Shown: piece by piece, positions 1 to 9,270 of the stretch
Layout of the letters: the number at the start of each line of letters is the position of its first letter
Position numbering within the stretch: the first letter of the stretch is position 1
Assembly (NCBI GenBank): GCA_963743785.1
Contig: CAVURD010000025.1
Coordinates: forward strand, 157,019-221,018
Direction of reading: 5' to 3'
Length of the DNA: 64,000 nucleotides
Origin: Bog-473 sp963743785
GTDB taxonomy: Bacteria; Actinomycetota; Acidimicrobiia; Acidimicrobiales; RAAP-2
The notes under the pieces: generated by a model
Told to the model about the DNA's origin: nothing
The model's input: the letters and a program-made list of their open reading frames with translations, nothing else
The model's database searches: none
Translations under genes and position numbers: made by a program

Positions 1-434
1 TCGCCGTCGTCGAGGGCGTGGGCGACCACGGGTGCGAGTACATGACCGGTGGTCGGGTGATCGTCCTCGGTCCGACCGGGCGCAACTTCGGGGCCGGCAT
101 GTCGGGCGGGATCGCCTACGTCTACGATCCGGCGCGCACGTTCGGGCAGCGGGTCAACCCCGCTCTGGTCGAGGTCGAACCGCTCAGCGGCGAGGACACC
201 TTCATGGTGCGCTCGCTGATCGAGCGCCACGGCCTCGAGACCGATTCCGCCGTGGCGGCGCGCCTGCTCGAGAACTGGGGCGTCGAGATGCTCGAGTTCG
301 TCAAGGTGATGCCCCGTGACTACCGGCGCATTCTCGAAGCCACCCGGGCGGCCGAAGTGGCCGAAGCGAACGGAGCGAACGGAGCAAACGGACGCCGCGT
401 CGAGAGCACAGTGATGGAGACTTCCCATGGCTAG
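1..434 (+). CDS. gltB: Glutamate synthase large subunit, 3' end (partial)
   Basis: C-terminal end of the alpha subunit of NADPH glutamate synthase (GOGAT), which converts glutamine plus 2-oxoglutarate to two glutamates. The frame enters from the window edge (first whole codon at base 3), so about 143 residues are visible. They match the GltB C-terminal beta-helix domain: EGVGDHGCEYMTGG followed by VLGPTGRNFGAGMSGG. The tail carries a short ANGANGANG low-complexity run. gltD follows 38 bp downstream on the same strand, the usual GOGAT operon order. Confidence 0.93.
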   Translation, partial: AVVEGVGDHGCEYMTGGRVIVLGPTGRNFGAGMSGGIAYVYDPARTFGQRVNPALVEVEPLSGEDTFMVRSLIERHGLETDSAVAARLLENWGVEMLEFVKVMPRDYRRILEATRAAEVAEANGANGANGRRVESTVMETSHG

Positions 435-472
435 GCCGCCGGCGCCAGCAGGGATGGGAAAGGTCACCACCC

Positions 473-2035
<1,563 letters not shown>

Positions 2036-2039
2036 GTTC

Positions 2040-2843
2040 GTGCCGACCCACGACCTGGGCCCGATCACCCTCTACGCCGAGCGGTCCGGTACGGGGCCGC
2101 GGCTGCTCTTCATCTCGGGGACCGGTGGCGATCTGCGTAACAAGCCGTCCGTGTTCAGCGGCCCGCTCGGGCCGCGCTTCGAGATCCTGGCCTACGATCA
2201 GCGTGGCCTCGGCCGGTCCGACGTACCCGACGGGCCCTACACCATGGCCGATTACGCCGACGATGCGGCTGGCCTGCTCGAGCAGGTCGGCTGGGACAGT
2301 TGTCTGGTCATGGGCGTGTCCTTCGGCGGCATGGTGGCCCAGGAACTGGCGATCCGCTTCCCCGAACTGGTGCGGCGCCTGGTCGTGGCCTGTACCTCGT
2401 CGGGCGGGGCCGGTGGCGCTTCCATCCCCTTCACCGAGCTCGAGCAGCTCGAGGGCGTGGCCCGGGCGGAGCGGCAGCTCGAACTGATGGACACCCGTTG
2501 GAGCCCCGAGCGTCGCCTCACCCATCAGGCGGAGTGGCAGACGATGGTCGAGGTGATGACGGCGTACGGGCGCGACGACCATCCGTCGTCTGCTCGAGCC
2601 AAGGGCTCAGCCCTCCAGCTCGAGGCCCGGAGCCATCACGACACCTGGGATCGCCTCGGCCACATCAGCTGCCCCACCCTGATCTGCGCCGGCCTTTACG
2701 ACGGCATCGCCTCGCCCGGGAACAGTGAGCGCATGGCGTTGCGGATTCCCGGTGCGACGCTCGATTTCTTCGAGGGCGGTCATCAGTTTCTCTGGCAGGA
2801 CCGGCGAGCTTTCGACCGGATCATCGAGTTCCTGAACGCGTAG
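2040..2843 (+). CDS. Alpha/beta-fold hydrolase
   Basis: About 267 aa from a GTG at 2040, only four bases after the gltD stop. A longer frame exists upstream but overlaps gltD and has no hydrolase sequence. Family features: SGTGG oxyanion loop near residue 27, YDQRGLGRSD at 52-61, nucleophile elbow GVSFGG with Ser94, a late acid in CAGLYDGIAS and a catalytic His in EGGHQFLW. These are typical of small soluble esterase or haloperoxidase-like hydrolases. The substrate cannot be read from sequence. Tight spacing suggests translation coupled to gltD, though a link to nitrogen assimilation is unproven. Confidence 0.85.
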   Translation: MPTHDLGPITLYAERSGTGPRLLFISGTGGDLRNKPSVFSGPLGPRFEILAYDQRGLGRSDVPDGPYTMADYADDAAGLLEQVGWDSCLVMGVSFGGMVAQELAIRFPELVRRLVVACTSSGGAGGASIPFTELEQLEGVARAERQLELMDTRWSPERRLTHQAEWQTMVEVMTAYGRDDHPSSARAKGSALQLEARSHHDTWDRLGHISCPTLICAGLYDGIASPGNSERMALRIPGATLDFFEGGHQFLWQDRRAFDRIIEFLNA

Positions 2844-2917
2844 CGGGGGAGCCGGGCTGGGGTCCGAAGCTCACCGACGACGGTAGCCGTCCTCGACCAG
2901 ACGGTCGGTGGGCGGTG

Positions 2918-2956
2918 GGCTCGGTGCGGTGGCTCGGTGCGGTGGCTCGGTGCGAG
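2918..2956. repeat. 13-bp tandem repeat, three copies
   Basis: Three head-to-tail copies of ggctcggtgcggt at 2918-2930, 2931-2943 and 2944-2956; the last copy differs in its last bases. It lies between the hydrolase stop and the start of the next small gene. No known function. Confidence 0.8.
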
Positions 2957-2988
2957 CGTCACGGAACCGAAATGGAATTCCAAGGGCC

Positions 2989-3336
2989 ATGCCAGGAAGT
3001 CCCCAGATCAAGGACAGTCCGAACTGTCACGCTTGTGGCATGGACGCAATCATCTTGGAGTCGTGTCACAGCACCTGGATCATTGACCCTGATCGGATGC
3101 GGTTCCGTCGCATCCTCAAGGAGGTCTCCGTCGAGGGGCACGCCGTCACCACGAAATGGCGGCCCTACTACCACTTCCACTTCGATCCCCAGGGTGAGAC
3201 GTTCACCGTTTCGCTCAACCCTGATGGAAGCCGGCGGATCCAATCGTGGCGGCATCGCGAAGGCTGCGTCCAGTGCGCCGGGCAGGTGACCGCGGAGCTG
3301 TCCCTGGCCGACCTGCGCCGGGCTGTGGCGATTTGA
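2989..3336 (+). CDS. Hypothetical cysteine-motif protein
   Basis: About 115 aa from the ATG at 2989; upstream codons in this frame run into the 13-bp tandem repeat and look non-coding. Not recognised. Visible features: CHACG near residue 14, a further Cys at about 27 (ESCHSTW) and a late CVQC, a spacing that could hold zinc. An aromatic/His-rich middle (WRPYYHFHFDP) is followed by a short C-terminal helix. There is no signal peptide or membrane segment. It could be a small metal-binding regulator, but that is inference only. Confidence 0.55.
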   Translation: MPGSPQIKDSPNCHACGMDAIILESCHSTWIIDPDRMRFRRILKEVSVEGHAVTTKWRPYYHFHFDPQGETFTVSLNPDGSRRIQSWRHREGCVQCAGQVTAELSLADLRRAVAI

Positions 3337-3414
3337 GGAGGATCTCTTCGAGCAGTCTCTTCGAGGTTGACGAGACGTTGGACGAGATGAGAGATCAGAG
3401 GAGGGGAGGATCTG

Positions 3415-3479
3415 GAGTGCCAGGGTTCGGGAGTGTACCTGGAGAGAGATGCGGCCCTTTCCGGCGAACGGGCGCACTC
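3415..3479. repeat. Dispersed repeat copy 1 (flanks SGNH lipoprotein gene)
   Basis: Bases 3417-3466 align to 4511-4560 with roughly 85% identity by eye, in the same orientation. The copy is bounded by an inverted pair gagtgc (3415-3420) and gcactc (3474-3479). The other copy lies on the far side of the SGNH gene. Confidence 0.7.
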
Positions 3480-3508
3480 GCCCTCAGACCACACGCAGCG
3501 GCTTGCAT

Positions 3509-4354
3509 CTAGCCCTGAAGGGCACGCTCCGTAAGTGTCGCCATCTCTTCATGGCCGAGGGGTGTCGGATGATACGGAAAACCCACCGTGACCGTGTGGC
3601 CAGCTATCCAGCTCGCGTCGGGTGGAGCGCATGGTCCGTGCGTCTGGCCGATCGCGTAGGGGTCAGCCAGCAGCACGTGGGTTGCCTTCGCGACTTCTAC
3701 AAAGACCTGCTCTAGTCCCTGGCCCATCGAGCCCACCACTTGGTCGCCCTCCTGGGAGAAGTTCAACGCCGGGCAGGCGGTCGGTGGAACGAGCCGAGGA
3801 TACGTGACTAGCACAATCTTGGCTGATGGGGCCTTGGACCGAATGGTCGAGACCATCGTCGTCAGCGACGTCTTGAGGGTAGCTAACGACGAAGCGAGCC
3901 GGGCCGGATGAGACGTGCAAGCGCCCCCCATGCCGCACGAAAATGCAGTGGTCGTGTACCCGATGTCGTTGCCGCCCACGGTGAACGTGACGAGGGAGGT
4001 GTCAGAGGTCACTGCGTCGATCTGCGGTGGGTTCGTACCCTGCGCCGTGGTCAGAACGTTCGCCGTCGTTGCTCCCGAACACGAGACGTCAACGAGTGAG
4101 AGCTTGAGCTTGGCCGCCACCAGGTTCGCATAGTTGTGGCTGGACCGGGTACAGACGCCGCCCGATAGTACCGGGATGCCGGGGCCCGCGGCGTATGAGC
4201 TCCCAAGAGCGACGTACTTCGCCCCGACCGCGAAATGAGCAACGGCAACGGTGGCCGAGGTCATCGTCGAACTCGACGCACCGGAAGAGCAAGCTGCTGC
4301 CAGAACAGCAATGCCGGCGAGTGAAAGCACGATCAACGATCGTAGAGTCTTCAT
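3509..4354 (-). CDS. SGNH/GDSL-family lipoprotein hydrolase
   Basis: 281 aa from the ATG at 4354, which has ggagaaac just upstream; the longer frame adds 13 residues before this start. N-terminus: a basic MKTLR, a hydrophobic stretch and lipobox LAAAC with Cys22, so an exported lipoprotein. Catalytic blocks of the SGNH esterase/lipase family: block I ALGSSYAAG (Ser53), block III VGGNDIG and block V FPYHPTPLGH with the terminal His. It probably hydrolyses an ester or acyl group outside the membrane. The gene stands alone and is flanked by two copies of one repeat (3415-3479 and 4510-4571). Confidence 0.88.
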   Translation of the reverse strand: MKTLRSLIVLSLAGIAVLAAACSSGASSSTMTSATVAVAHFAVGAKYVALGSSYAAGPGIPVLSGGVCTRSSHNYANLVAAKLKLSLVDVSCSGATTANVLTTAQGTNPPQIDAVTSDTSLVTFTVGGNDIGYTTTAFSCGMGGACTSHPARLASSLATLKTSLTTMVSTIRSKAPSAKIVLVTYPRLVPPTACPALNFSQEGDQVVGSMGQGLEQVFVEVAKATHVLLADPYAIGQTHGPCAPPDASWIAGHTVTVGFPYHPTPLGHEEMATLTERALQG

Positions 4355-4711
4355 GTTTCTCCAGTTTCTGGTCTCGGGATCAAGATGACCCAAGCGGTCC
4401 AGCGAGACTAACGCCGCTTAAAGGCCGCAACGACGCAGGCCCAATCCGAATTCGTCGTGGCGGGCAACGGTGCCCCCAAGTGGTGCCTGCTTGAGAGGGC
4501 ACGGCGGCCAGTGCCAGGGTTCCGGAAAGTACCTGGAGAGGATGCGCGTCCTTTCCGGTGTGGCCGGCACTTCCGACAACGGTCAGAATCAGATGCCCGC
4601 GCACACGTCTCTTAGTCGATACCTGTCGGCCTGACGCATAGGACCGGGTCCACCTTCGAACGAAGCAACAGTCCGTTGACAGCTCCCGCCCCCTGGGGCT
4701 AGACGTGACGA
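4355..4711. other. Intergenic region with repeat copy 2
   Basis: A 357-base gap between the divergent SGNH and SDR genes. It holds repeat copy 2 (4510-4571) and must contain both promoters. I see no convincing coding frame or clear sigma-70 boxes. Confidence 0.5.
4510..4571. repeat. Dispersed repeat copy 2 with nested inverted arms
   Basis: Second copy of the repeat at 3415-3479. Outer arms are agtgcc (4510-4515) and ggcact (4566-4571). Inner arms are ccggaaag (4522-4529) and ctttccgg (4551-4558), a perfect 8-bp pair. RNA or single-stranded DNA from here could fold into a long hairpin. The inner pairing is much weaker in copy 1. Confidence 0.7.
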
Positions 4712-5515
4712 ATGTCAAACAAGAGCGCAATCGTGACCGGGTGTTCGAGTGGTATTGGGAGGGCCACCGCCCTGGAACTGACCGCACGGGGCTACGAGGT
4801 CGTTGCCACCGCGCGACAGTACGAGTCGATCGCCGATCTGGCCGTCGCGCGTACCTTGACCCTCGACGTCGACTCCGATGAGTCCGTGACCGCTGCGCAG
4901 GCCGCTGTCGGCCCCGTCGACGTCCTGGTAAACAACGCGGGATTCGGGATCGACGGACCGGTAGAGGAAGTTCCCCTCGTCGAGGTTCGCCGGGCGTTCG
5001 AGACGAACTTCTTCGGCGCGGCGCGCATGATCCAGGCCTTCGTCCCCGCCATGCGCGAACGGGGCTCGGGAACGATCGTCAACGTCACCTCCGTCTCGGG
5101 AATCGTCGGCGCCCCCTTGGCCGGTTTCTACTCGGCGACCAAGTTTGCCCTCGAAGCGCTGTCCGAGTCATTGCACCTAGAGGTAGGCCATTTCGGCGTG
5201 AAGGTGCTCGTGGTGGAGCCGGGTGCTATTGCGACTCGTTTCGGGGACAATATGGTGGACCTCCGCGGCCAACCCGGACCCTACGCCGAGCTGGCCACGA
5301 AATGGGAGAGTGCCATGGGTGTTCTTGGTGGCGGGGAGCCGGCACCAGGTCCCGAGCTCGTGGCGACGAAGATCTGCGATGCGTTAGAAGCAGAGGACCG
5401 TCCGCTCCGCCTGCCGGTCGGCGCCGATGCCGAGCTGATCGCCGCGAGCCGCCAGGGTGCGAGTTTCGACGACTTCGAGGCGGCGATGCGCGAGATCCTT
5501 AAGGTCGACTGGTAA
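4712..5515 (+). CDS. Short-chain dehydrogenase/reductase
   Basis: 267-aa classical SDR, a soluble NAD(P)-dependent oxidoreductase. The Rossmann glycine motif TGCSSGIG is at residues 9-16, NNAG at 74-77, the catalytic Ser region VNVTSVSG at 123-130, and YSATK (Tyr140, Lys144). PGAIATRF follows as the post-catalytic loop. Full length with no extra domain. Its nearest relatives by feel are actinobacterial SDRs acting on hydrophobic or keto substrates; the substrate is not readable. It is divergent from the SGNH gene and transcribed alone. Confidence 0.92.
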   Translation: MSNKSAIVTGCSSGIGRATALELTARGYEVVATARQYESIADLAVARTLTLDVDSDESVTAAQAAVGPVDVLVNNAGFGIDGPVEEVPLVEVRRAFETNFFGAARMIQAFVPAMRERGSGTIVNVTSVSGIVGAPLAGFYSATKFALEALSESLHLEVGHFGVKVLVVEPGAIATRFGDNMVDLRGQPGPYAELATKWESAMGVLGGGEPAPGPELVATKICDALEAEDRPLRLPVGADAELIAASRQGASFDDFEAAMREILKVDW

Positions 5516-5628
5516 AGGCCCCCCGAATTCCGGAGGTCAATCTGCCCGATCAAGGGGCGGCCGTCTCGCAGGAGGCTATGCAAACGTCCTGTGAAGATCG
5601 AGGGCGGCTGTCCCTCGACGCGTCCGTC

Positions 5629-6084
5629 CTAGGCGACTGGTGAGGGCTTACCACCGATCTGGTCACCGGCCTTGAGATACGCAACTTCCAGTTCGGCGCC
5701 ATCTGGATCTCGAAAGAACACCGAAAACATGGCGGGTCCGAACTGAGTGACATCTCCGGGCGATGCCCCCACGGAGACGAGATGATCCCGTATCTCGTGG
5801 AGCCTCTCTTCCGATTCAACAGCCAAGGCGTAATGGTCGATCGGGCCTCGGCCACCCATTTTGGTTCGATCCCCAACTATTGACTCTGCCGGAACCTCGA
5901 ACACGTTGAGGGCGCTGCCTCCGCCCATGTCCACGATGGCCATTCGTGGGTGATCGCCTTCTGCCTCCATGATGTGGCGCACCTGAGCCCCGAAGATCTC
6001 TCCGTAGAACTCCAAATAGCGATCCAGATTCGGTGTGGATGTGGCGACGTGATTGAAACCGGATGTCTTTGGATATTCGGACAT
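5629..6084 (-). CDS. VOC (glyoxalase/bleomycin-resistance) family protein
   Basis: About 151 aa from the ATG at 6084 (MSEYPKTSGF); rggagg-type ribosome site ggaggg lies 6 nt upstream, so this start is preferred over the in-frame one 33 bases earlier. Vicinal oxygen chelate fold: GFNHVAT gives the first metal His, IDHYALAVES the second, and FFRDPDGAELEVAYL is the signature C-terminal strand with a metal Glu. This covers two babbab modules, so it is a single-domain protein that would dimerise. Probably a metal-dependent lyase, isomerase or dioxygenase; the substrate is unknown. Confidence 0.85.
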   Translation of the reverse strand: MSEYPKTSGFNHVATSTPNLDRYLEFYGEIFGAQVRHIMEAEGDHPRMAIVDMGGGSALNVFEVPAESIVGDRTKMGGRGPIDHYALAVESEERLHEIRDHLVSVGASPGDVTQFGPAMFSVFFRDPDGAELEVAYLKAGDQIGGKPSPVA

Positions 6085-6141
6085 GAGCAACCCTCCGATC
6101 GGAACCCAGACCACCACGTTAATGAAGTCAGCGCACCAAAA

Positions 6142-6394
6142 CTACTCCCGCCGAGCTTCGACGAGGTGGTCGCCGTGCCGCTTGCACCACCAGACCTTCG
6201 TCCAGACTTCAAGGAACTTCCACCGGCCGACCCAAGTCACCGGCTCGGGACAGTGCCTTGCGTGGCCGACCGGGGTTCTCGTAGACCTCGTGCCAGCACC
6301 GACCGTCCTGAGCAAGAGCCCGGATGGTGCCGACGATCCCGTTCTCGTCGGTGTCGTAAATCCGCCACGTGTCCACGGCCCCCGGCGGTAGCAA
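6142..6394 (-). pseudogene. Possible frameshifted small hypothetical gene
   Basis: The upper frame from 6394 reads VDTWRIYDTDENGIVGTIRA and continues as protein-like sequence, then stops at 6209. One base along, near 6225-6230 in a run of G, the adjacent frame reads on as WTKVWWCKRHGDHLVEARRE to a stop at 6142. Joining the two gives a protein of about 83 aa. Both halves look like real protein, but neither is recognised, so this is tentative. Confidence 0.35.
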
Positions 6395-6740
6395 ATCGGT
6401 CGCGGGGATTCATCCTGACTCCGAAATGACCAGGTTGTGCGGGCGGGCTCATACGAGGGTCAAAGTGAATCCGCGTGAGGATCGCAAATCTCCCCCGTCC
6501 CGCGCTGGTCTGTGTCGCAGGGGAGCCGCCCATGACTGGAGGTTGTCTCCCTGGCCTCGCCTCTAACCGTCGACGTGGGGTAACCCTCAGCACGACGGTC
6601 GCACGCCGAGTTCAGGGGCGCCCGTAGCCCCCCCATCCGTGGTTCAGCGCGAGAAGTGGACTGCCGCTGCCGGGCCTCCTGGCGACGCAGCTGAGTCAAG
6701 ATGGACCGCCGTGAAAAGACCCAGAAGGAGGACCGGTCAG
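6395..6740. other. Intergenic region, nothing identified
   Basis: 346 bases between the small broken gene and the propeller gene. Both are transcribed away from it. I see no RNA gene, repeat or convincing frame; it presumably holds promoters. Confidence 0.4.
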
Positions 6741-7574
6741 ATGCGACTCCTGGTTTCCAGTGCAAAGGGCGCTAACGGCGCGGGATACGGAACCATCCTC
6801 GCCTTCGATTTCGTCGGCAACGCGTTGGGAGCTTTCTGTGACGACAGCCGCGTCGCTGACCCGCGAGGATTGTGCGTCGATCCAAGCGGCGAGCTGCTCT
6901 ACGTCAACAACGGTAACGATCGCGTGCTCGCCCTTGACCGGAAGGGACAAGTCCTGAAAGACACCGGCCCGATCAACGCACTCGACCCCGGCGGAGGAGT
7001 CTTCGGGCTCGAGGGGCGCTACTACGTGGGCTCCCGTCGTCTCCGCACCATCATGGCTATGCCGGCGTGCCTTGACGAACCCGCCATTCCGTACCTTCCT
7101 CCAGAAGTTGTCGCATTCCCGAGGGGGTTTGCATTCGCTCCCGATGGTCGCATCTTCTTGGCCTCGGGTATGAGCCCCGCGGGCATGGGCGAAAACACGA
7201 TCAAGGTATTCGGTGCCGATGGCCATCTCCTCGTGCCGCGCCTGGTCGAAGATTCGCAGCTGAGCCCCCTTGATCTCGCCATCGCGCCCAACGGCAACAT
7301 TGTGGTGTCCTGCGAATGGCCCTTCGGCGGGCGCGACGCCATTTCGAGCGTTCGCGAGTACGACAGCACCAATGGCCGACTCGTCAGGATCTTCAGACCT
7401 GACGGGTCGATCCTCTTCCGCAACCCCAGAGGCCTACGGTTCAGCCCAGACGGCGATCTCTGCTGTGTCGCGCGAGATGAGGTCGTGTCATTCGATTTCG
7501 AGACGGGAGACTTCTCCGGACCGATCGTCAACTGTTCCGACCTCTTCGGGCAGGCACTTGAATTCTTCGGCTGA
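6741..7574 (+). CDS. NHL/SMP-30-like beta-propeller protein
   Basis: 277 aa from the ATG at 6741, chosen because aaggagg lies just upstream and the earlier frame is charged junk. The protein repeats a blade pattern typical of six-bladed propellers: DPRGLCVDPSGELLYVNNG, FPRGFAFAPDGRIFLASG, SPLDLAIAPNGNIVVS and NPRGLRFSPDGDLCCV. No signal peptide is seen, so it is probably cytosolic. SMP-30-like members are lactonases or strictosidine-synthase-like, and NHL members are often binding scaffolds. The metal ligands of SMP-30 are not clear here, so function is open. Confidence 0.75.
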   Translation: MRLLVSSAKGANGAGYGTILAFDFVGNALGAFCDDSRVADPRGLCVDPSGELLYVNNGNDRVLALDRKGQVLKDTGPINALDPGGGVFGLEGRYYVGSRRLRTIMAMPACLDEPAIPYLPPEVVAFPRGFAFAPDGRIFLASGMSPAGMGENTIKVFGADGHLLVPRLVEDSQLSPLDLAIAPNGNIVVSCEWPFGGRDAISSVREYDSTNGRLVRIFRPDGSILFRNPRGLRFSPDGDLCCVARDEVVSFDFETGDFSGPIVNCSDLFGQALEFFG

Positions 7575-7576
7575 AC

Positions 7577-7611
7577 GTCGGCTGCGGTCACCATTGACAT
7601 AGCAGCCCGAC
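7577..7611 (+). terminator. Probable hairpin after propeller gene
   Basis: gtcggctgc (7577-7585) pairs with gcagcccgac (7602-7611) with one bulged base, starting three bases after the propeller stop. No T-run follows. Confidence 0.4.
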
Positions 7612-7861
7612 GCCCGGAGGTCAGATCCGCCCAGAACCGGCGTTTGAGGCACTCTCAGCGCAGGCTTGGCCCAACCACTATCGGGAGTCCGTTGCCCTCC
7701 CAGCGTGAACCCCGGAGGCGAAGTAACGACGTTTTGCGGACGGTTCGGTATTCACCTGATACGGGAAAATTCCTCGTCGAACATTCGGACGCTCAAGTGA
7801 CACCTTGCCGGAGAATCTGAACCCGCAGTACGGTCGCGTTTTACGACACGAGGAGGTGTCC

Positions 7862-8296
7862 GTGGAACTCGTTCACGAATTTGATCTTTCCGCCAGCTTG
7901 AAACCAGCCGTGACATTCGGGAGTCGAATGTTCTTGGAGATAGCCGAAGGGAAGGTGAGCGGGGAACGACTGAACGGCACTCTCCTGTCGGGTGGCGGCG
8001 ACTGGATCACCGTGGGCTCCGACGGATGGGGACAGATTGACGTACGGGGCCAGATCGGTACCGACGATGGTGCCTACATCTATGCCCATTACACGGGATT
8101 GCTTGAACTGAACGACAAAGTCATGAACGCGACTGCAAGCGGTACCGCGACCGACTGGAATGACCAATACTTCCGCACCACGCCACGATTTGAAACCGGA
8201 GACGAGCGCTACCGTTGGATGACCACGAGTCTCTTTGTTGCTGAGGGCCGTCGATTGGCGGGCGGCGTCGAGTACCGCGTATTTAGACTCAGCTGA
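7862..8296 (+). CDS. DUF3237 family protein
   Basis: About 144 aa from GTG at 7862, which has gaggagg six bases upstream; the TTG-started longer frame has no such site. The sequence fits DUF3237: VELVHEFDL at the N-terminus, FGSRMFLEIAEGKVSGERL, then LLSGGGDWITVGSDGWGQID and TDDGAYIYAHYTG. Small lipocalin-like beta-barrel expected. Members are common in actinobacteria and often sit near catabolic genes, but no activity is established. The neighbouring convergent SRPBCC gene is another small ligand-binding fold. Confidence 0.85.
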   Translation: MELVHEFDLSASLKPAVTFGSRMFLEIAEGKVSGERLNGTLLSGGGDWITVGSDGWGQIDVRGQIGTDDGAYIYAHYTGLLELNDKVMNATASGTATDWNDQYFRTTPRFETGDERYRWMTTSLFVAEGRRLAGGVEYRVFRLS

Positions 8297-8472
8297 TCAG
8301 CACAGGGCCGCCAAAGTCCTCTTGGATGGGCTCGGCGGAGCACACCTGGCGGGAGATGCATCGCCAGGGCTAGCAGTCGAGAGGGTCTCTCGCCCGATGC
8401 TCCTATTTTACAGGGGGTCTGCCTACTCGAACACTCTGAAGACCGATTCATAGATACGCTCCGGCAGCAGCC

Positions 8473-8991
8473 CTACTCGGTACTGATCTTCTCGAGCCTC
8501 TCCAGGGTGGCCGTCATGGACTCAAGCACCGAATTGGTCCCGTTGATCCACGCCCCACCATCACGTAGGAGGGATCGGCGGACCTCCTCCGTCACGGTGC
8601 CATAGTCAAATACCTCGGTGACGACGGTGGCATCGTCACCGTCCGGAGTGAGGATGTAGCCCCACCGGTAGCCCGCAGGGATGCCGACTTTGGATGGATC
8701 ATCACCCTCAGCCCGAGAAGGGTCTCCGGGAGCCGGCTCCCAGAATATGCGCCGGTCTGGCTCGAACTCCACCACATAGTTGAGCATGAGGTAGTCGTCT
8801 CCGAGCCGATGCATCTTCATGGTGAAGGTGTCGCCCACGCCGGAGATGGGACGGTCGAGGACGGCTCCCCGGAGCATGTCGGACCCGTCGAAATCCATGT
8901 GACGTGGCGGATTCGCCAGGATCCCGAAAATGAGGGCCGCCGGTGCTTCGATTCTGCGTGACGCTTCGACCGGCTTGCCTTCCTCTGACAT
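8473..8991 (-). CDS. SRPBCC family protein (polyketide cyclase/Bet v1-like)
   Basis: 172 aa. SRPBCC helix-grip proteins bind hydrophobic ligands in a deep cavity. Visible: VEASRRIEAPAALIFGILAN, the typical first strand and helix; DGSDMLRGAV; GDTFTMKMHRLGDDYLMLNY; YRWGYILTPDGDDATVVTE as the strand pair; and a long C-terminal helix (NSVLESMTATLERL). No membrane segment or signal. Its 5' end faces a 279-base region with an 11-bp palindrome shared with the pgi upstream side. Ligand unknown. Confidence 0.85.
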   Translation of the reverse strand: MSEEGKPVEASRRIEAPAALIFGILANPPRHMDFDGSDMLRGAVLDRPISGVGDTFTMKMHRLGDDYLMLNYVVEFEPDRRIFWEPAPGDPSRAEGDDPSKVGIPAGYRWGYILTPDGDDATVVTEVFDYGTVTEEVRRSLLRDGGAWINGTNSVLESMTATLERLEKISTE

Positions 8992-9080
8992 GGTCCAGTC
9001 CTCTCTGTTCCTCTACGCCTGCACTACTGACCGTACCTCAGCGGTTTCATACAGTTGGACGTTGCATGTCCCGCGAATTC

Positions 9081-9109
9081 ATCGGTCAGAAGTTCAAATT
9101 CTGACCGAT
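9081..9109. promoter_or_regulatory. Perfect 11-bp inverted repeat between divergent genes
   Basis: atcggtcagaa (9081-9091) is exactly complementary to ttctgaccgat (9099-9109) around a 7-base loop gttcaaa. It lies between the divergent SRPBCC and pgi genes, 90 bp from one start and 162 bp from the other. No T-run follows, so an operator or a structured leader fits better than a terminator. Confidence 0.55.
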
Positions 9110-9270
9110 TCGAGGCATCCCGCTTTGACGGTATTGCCAGCAAGGCGGAGCGTGCCCCCAACAACCGTACGAGGGCGTACCGGGCCACGAGGAGGCTCTG
9201 GGGGAGGGGGAGAGCCGGAGAACGTCCCGTAGGAGGTGGCCCCCGACCCGCCTCCCCTACAGTGCCCTAC

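Noticed and set aside
3246..3512. An 88-codon open frame overlapping the small Cys-motif gene
   Set aside because: It runs through the dispersed repeat and has Arg/Gly/Pro-biased out-of-frame composition.
9086..9104. gttcaaat as part of a tRNA remnant
   Set aside because: It is the loop of a perfect 11-bp hairpin and no other tRNA arm is present.
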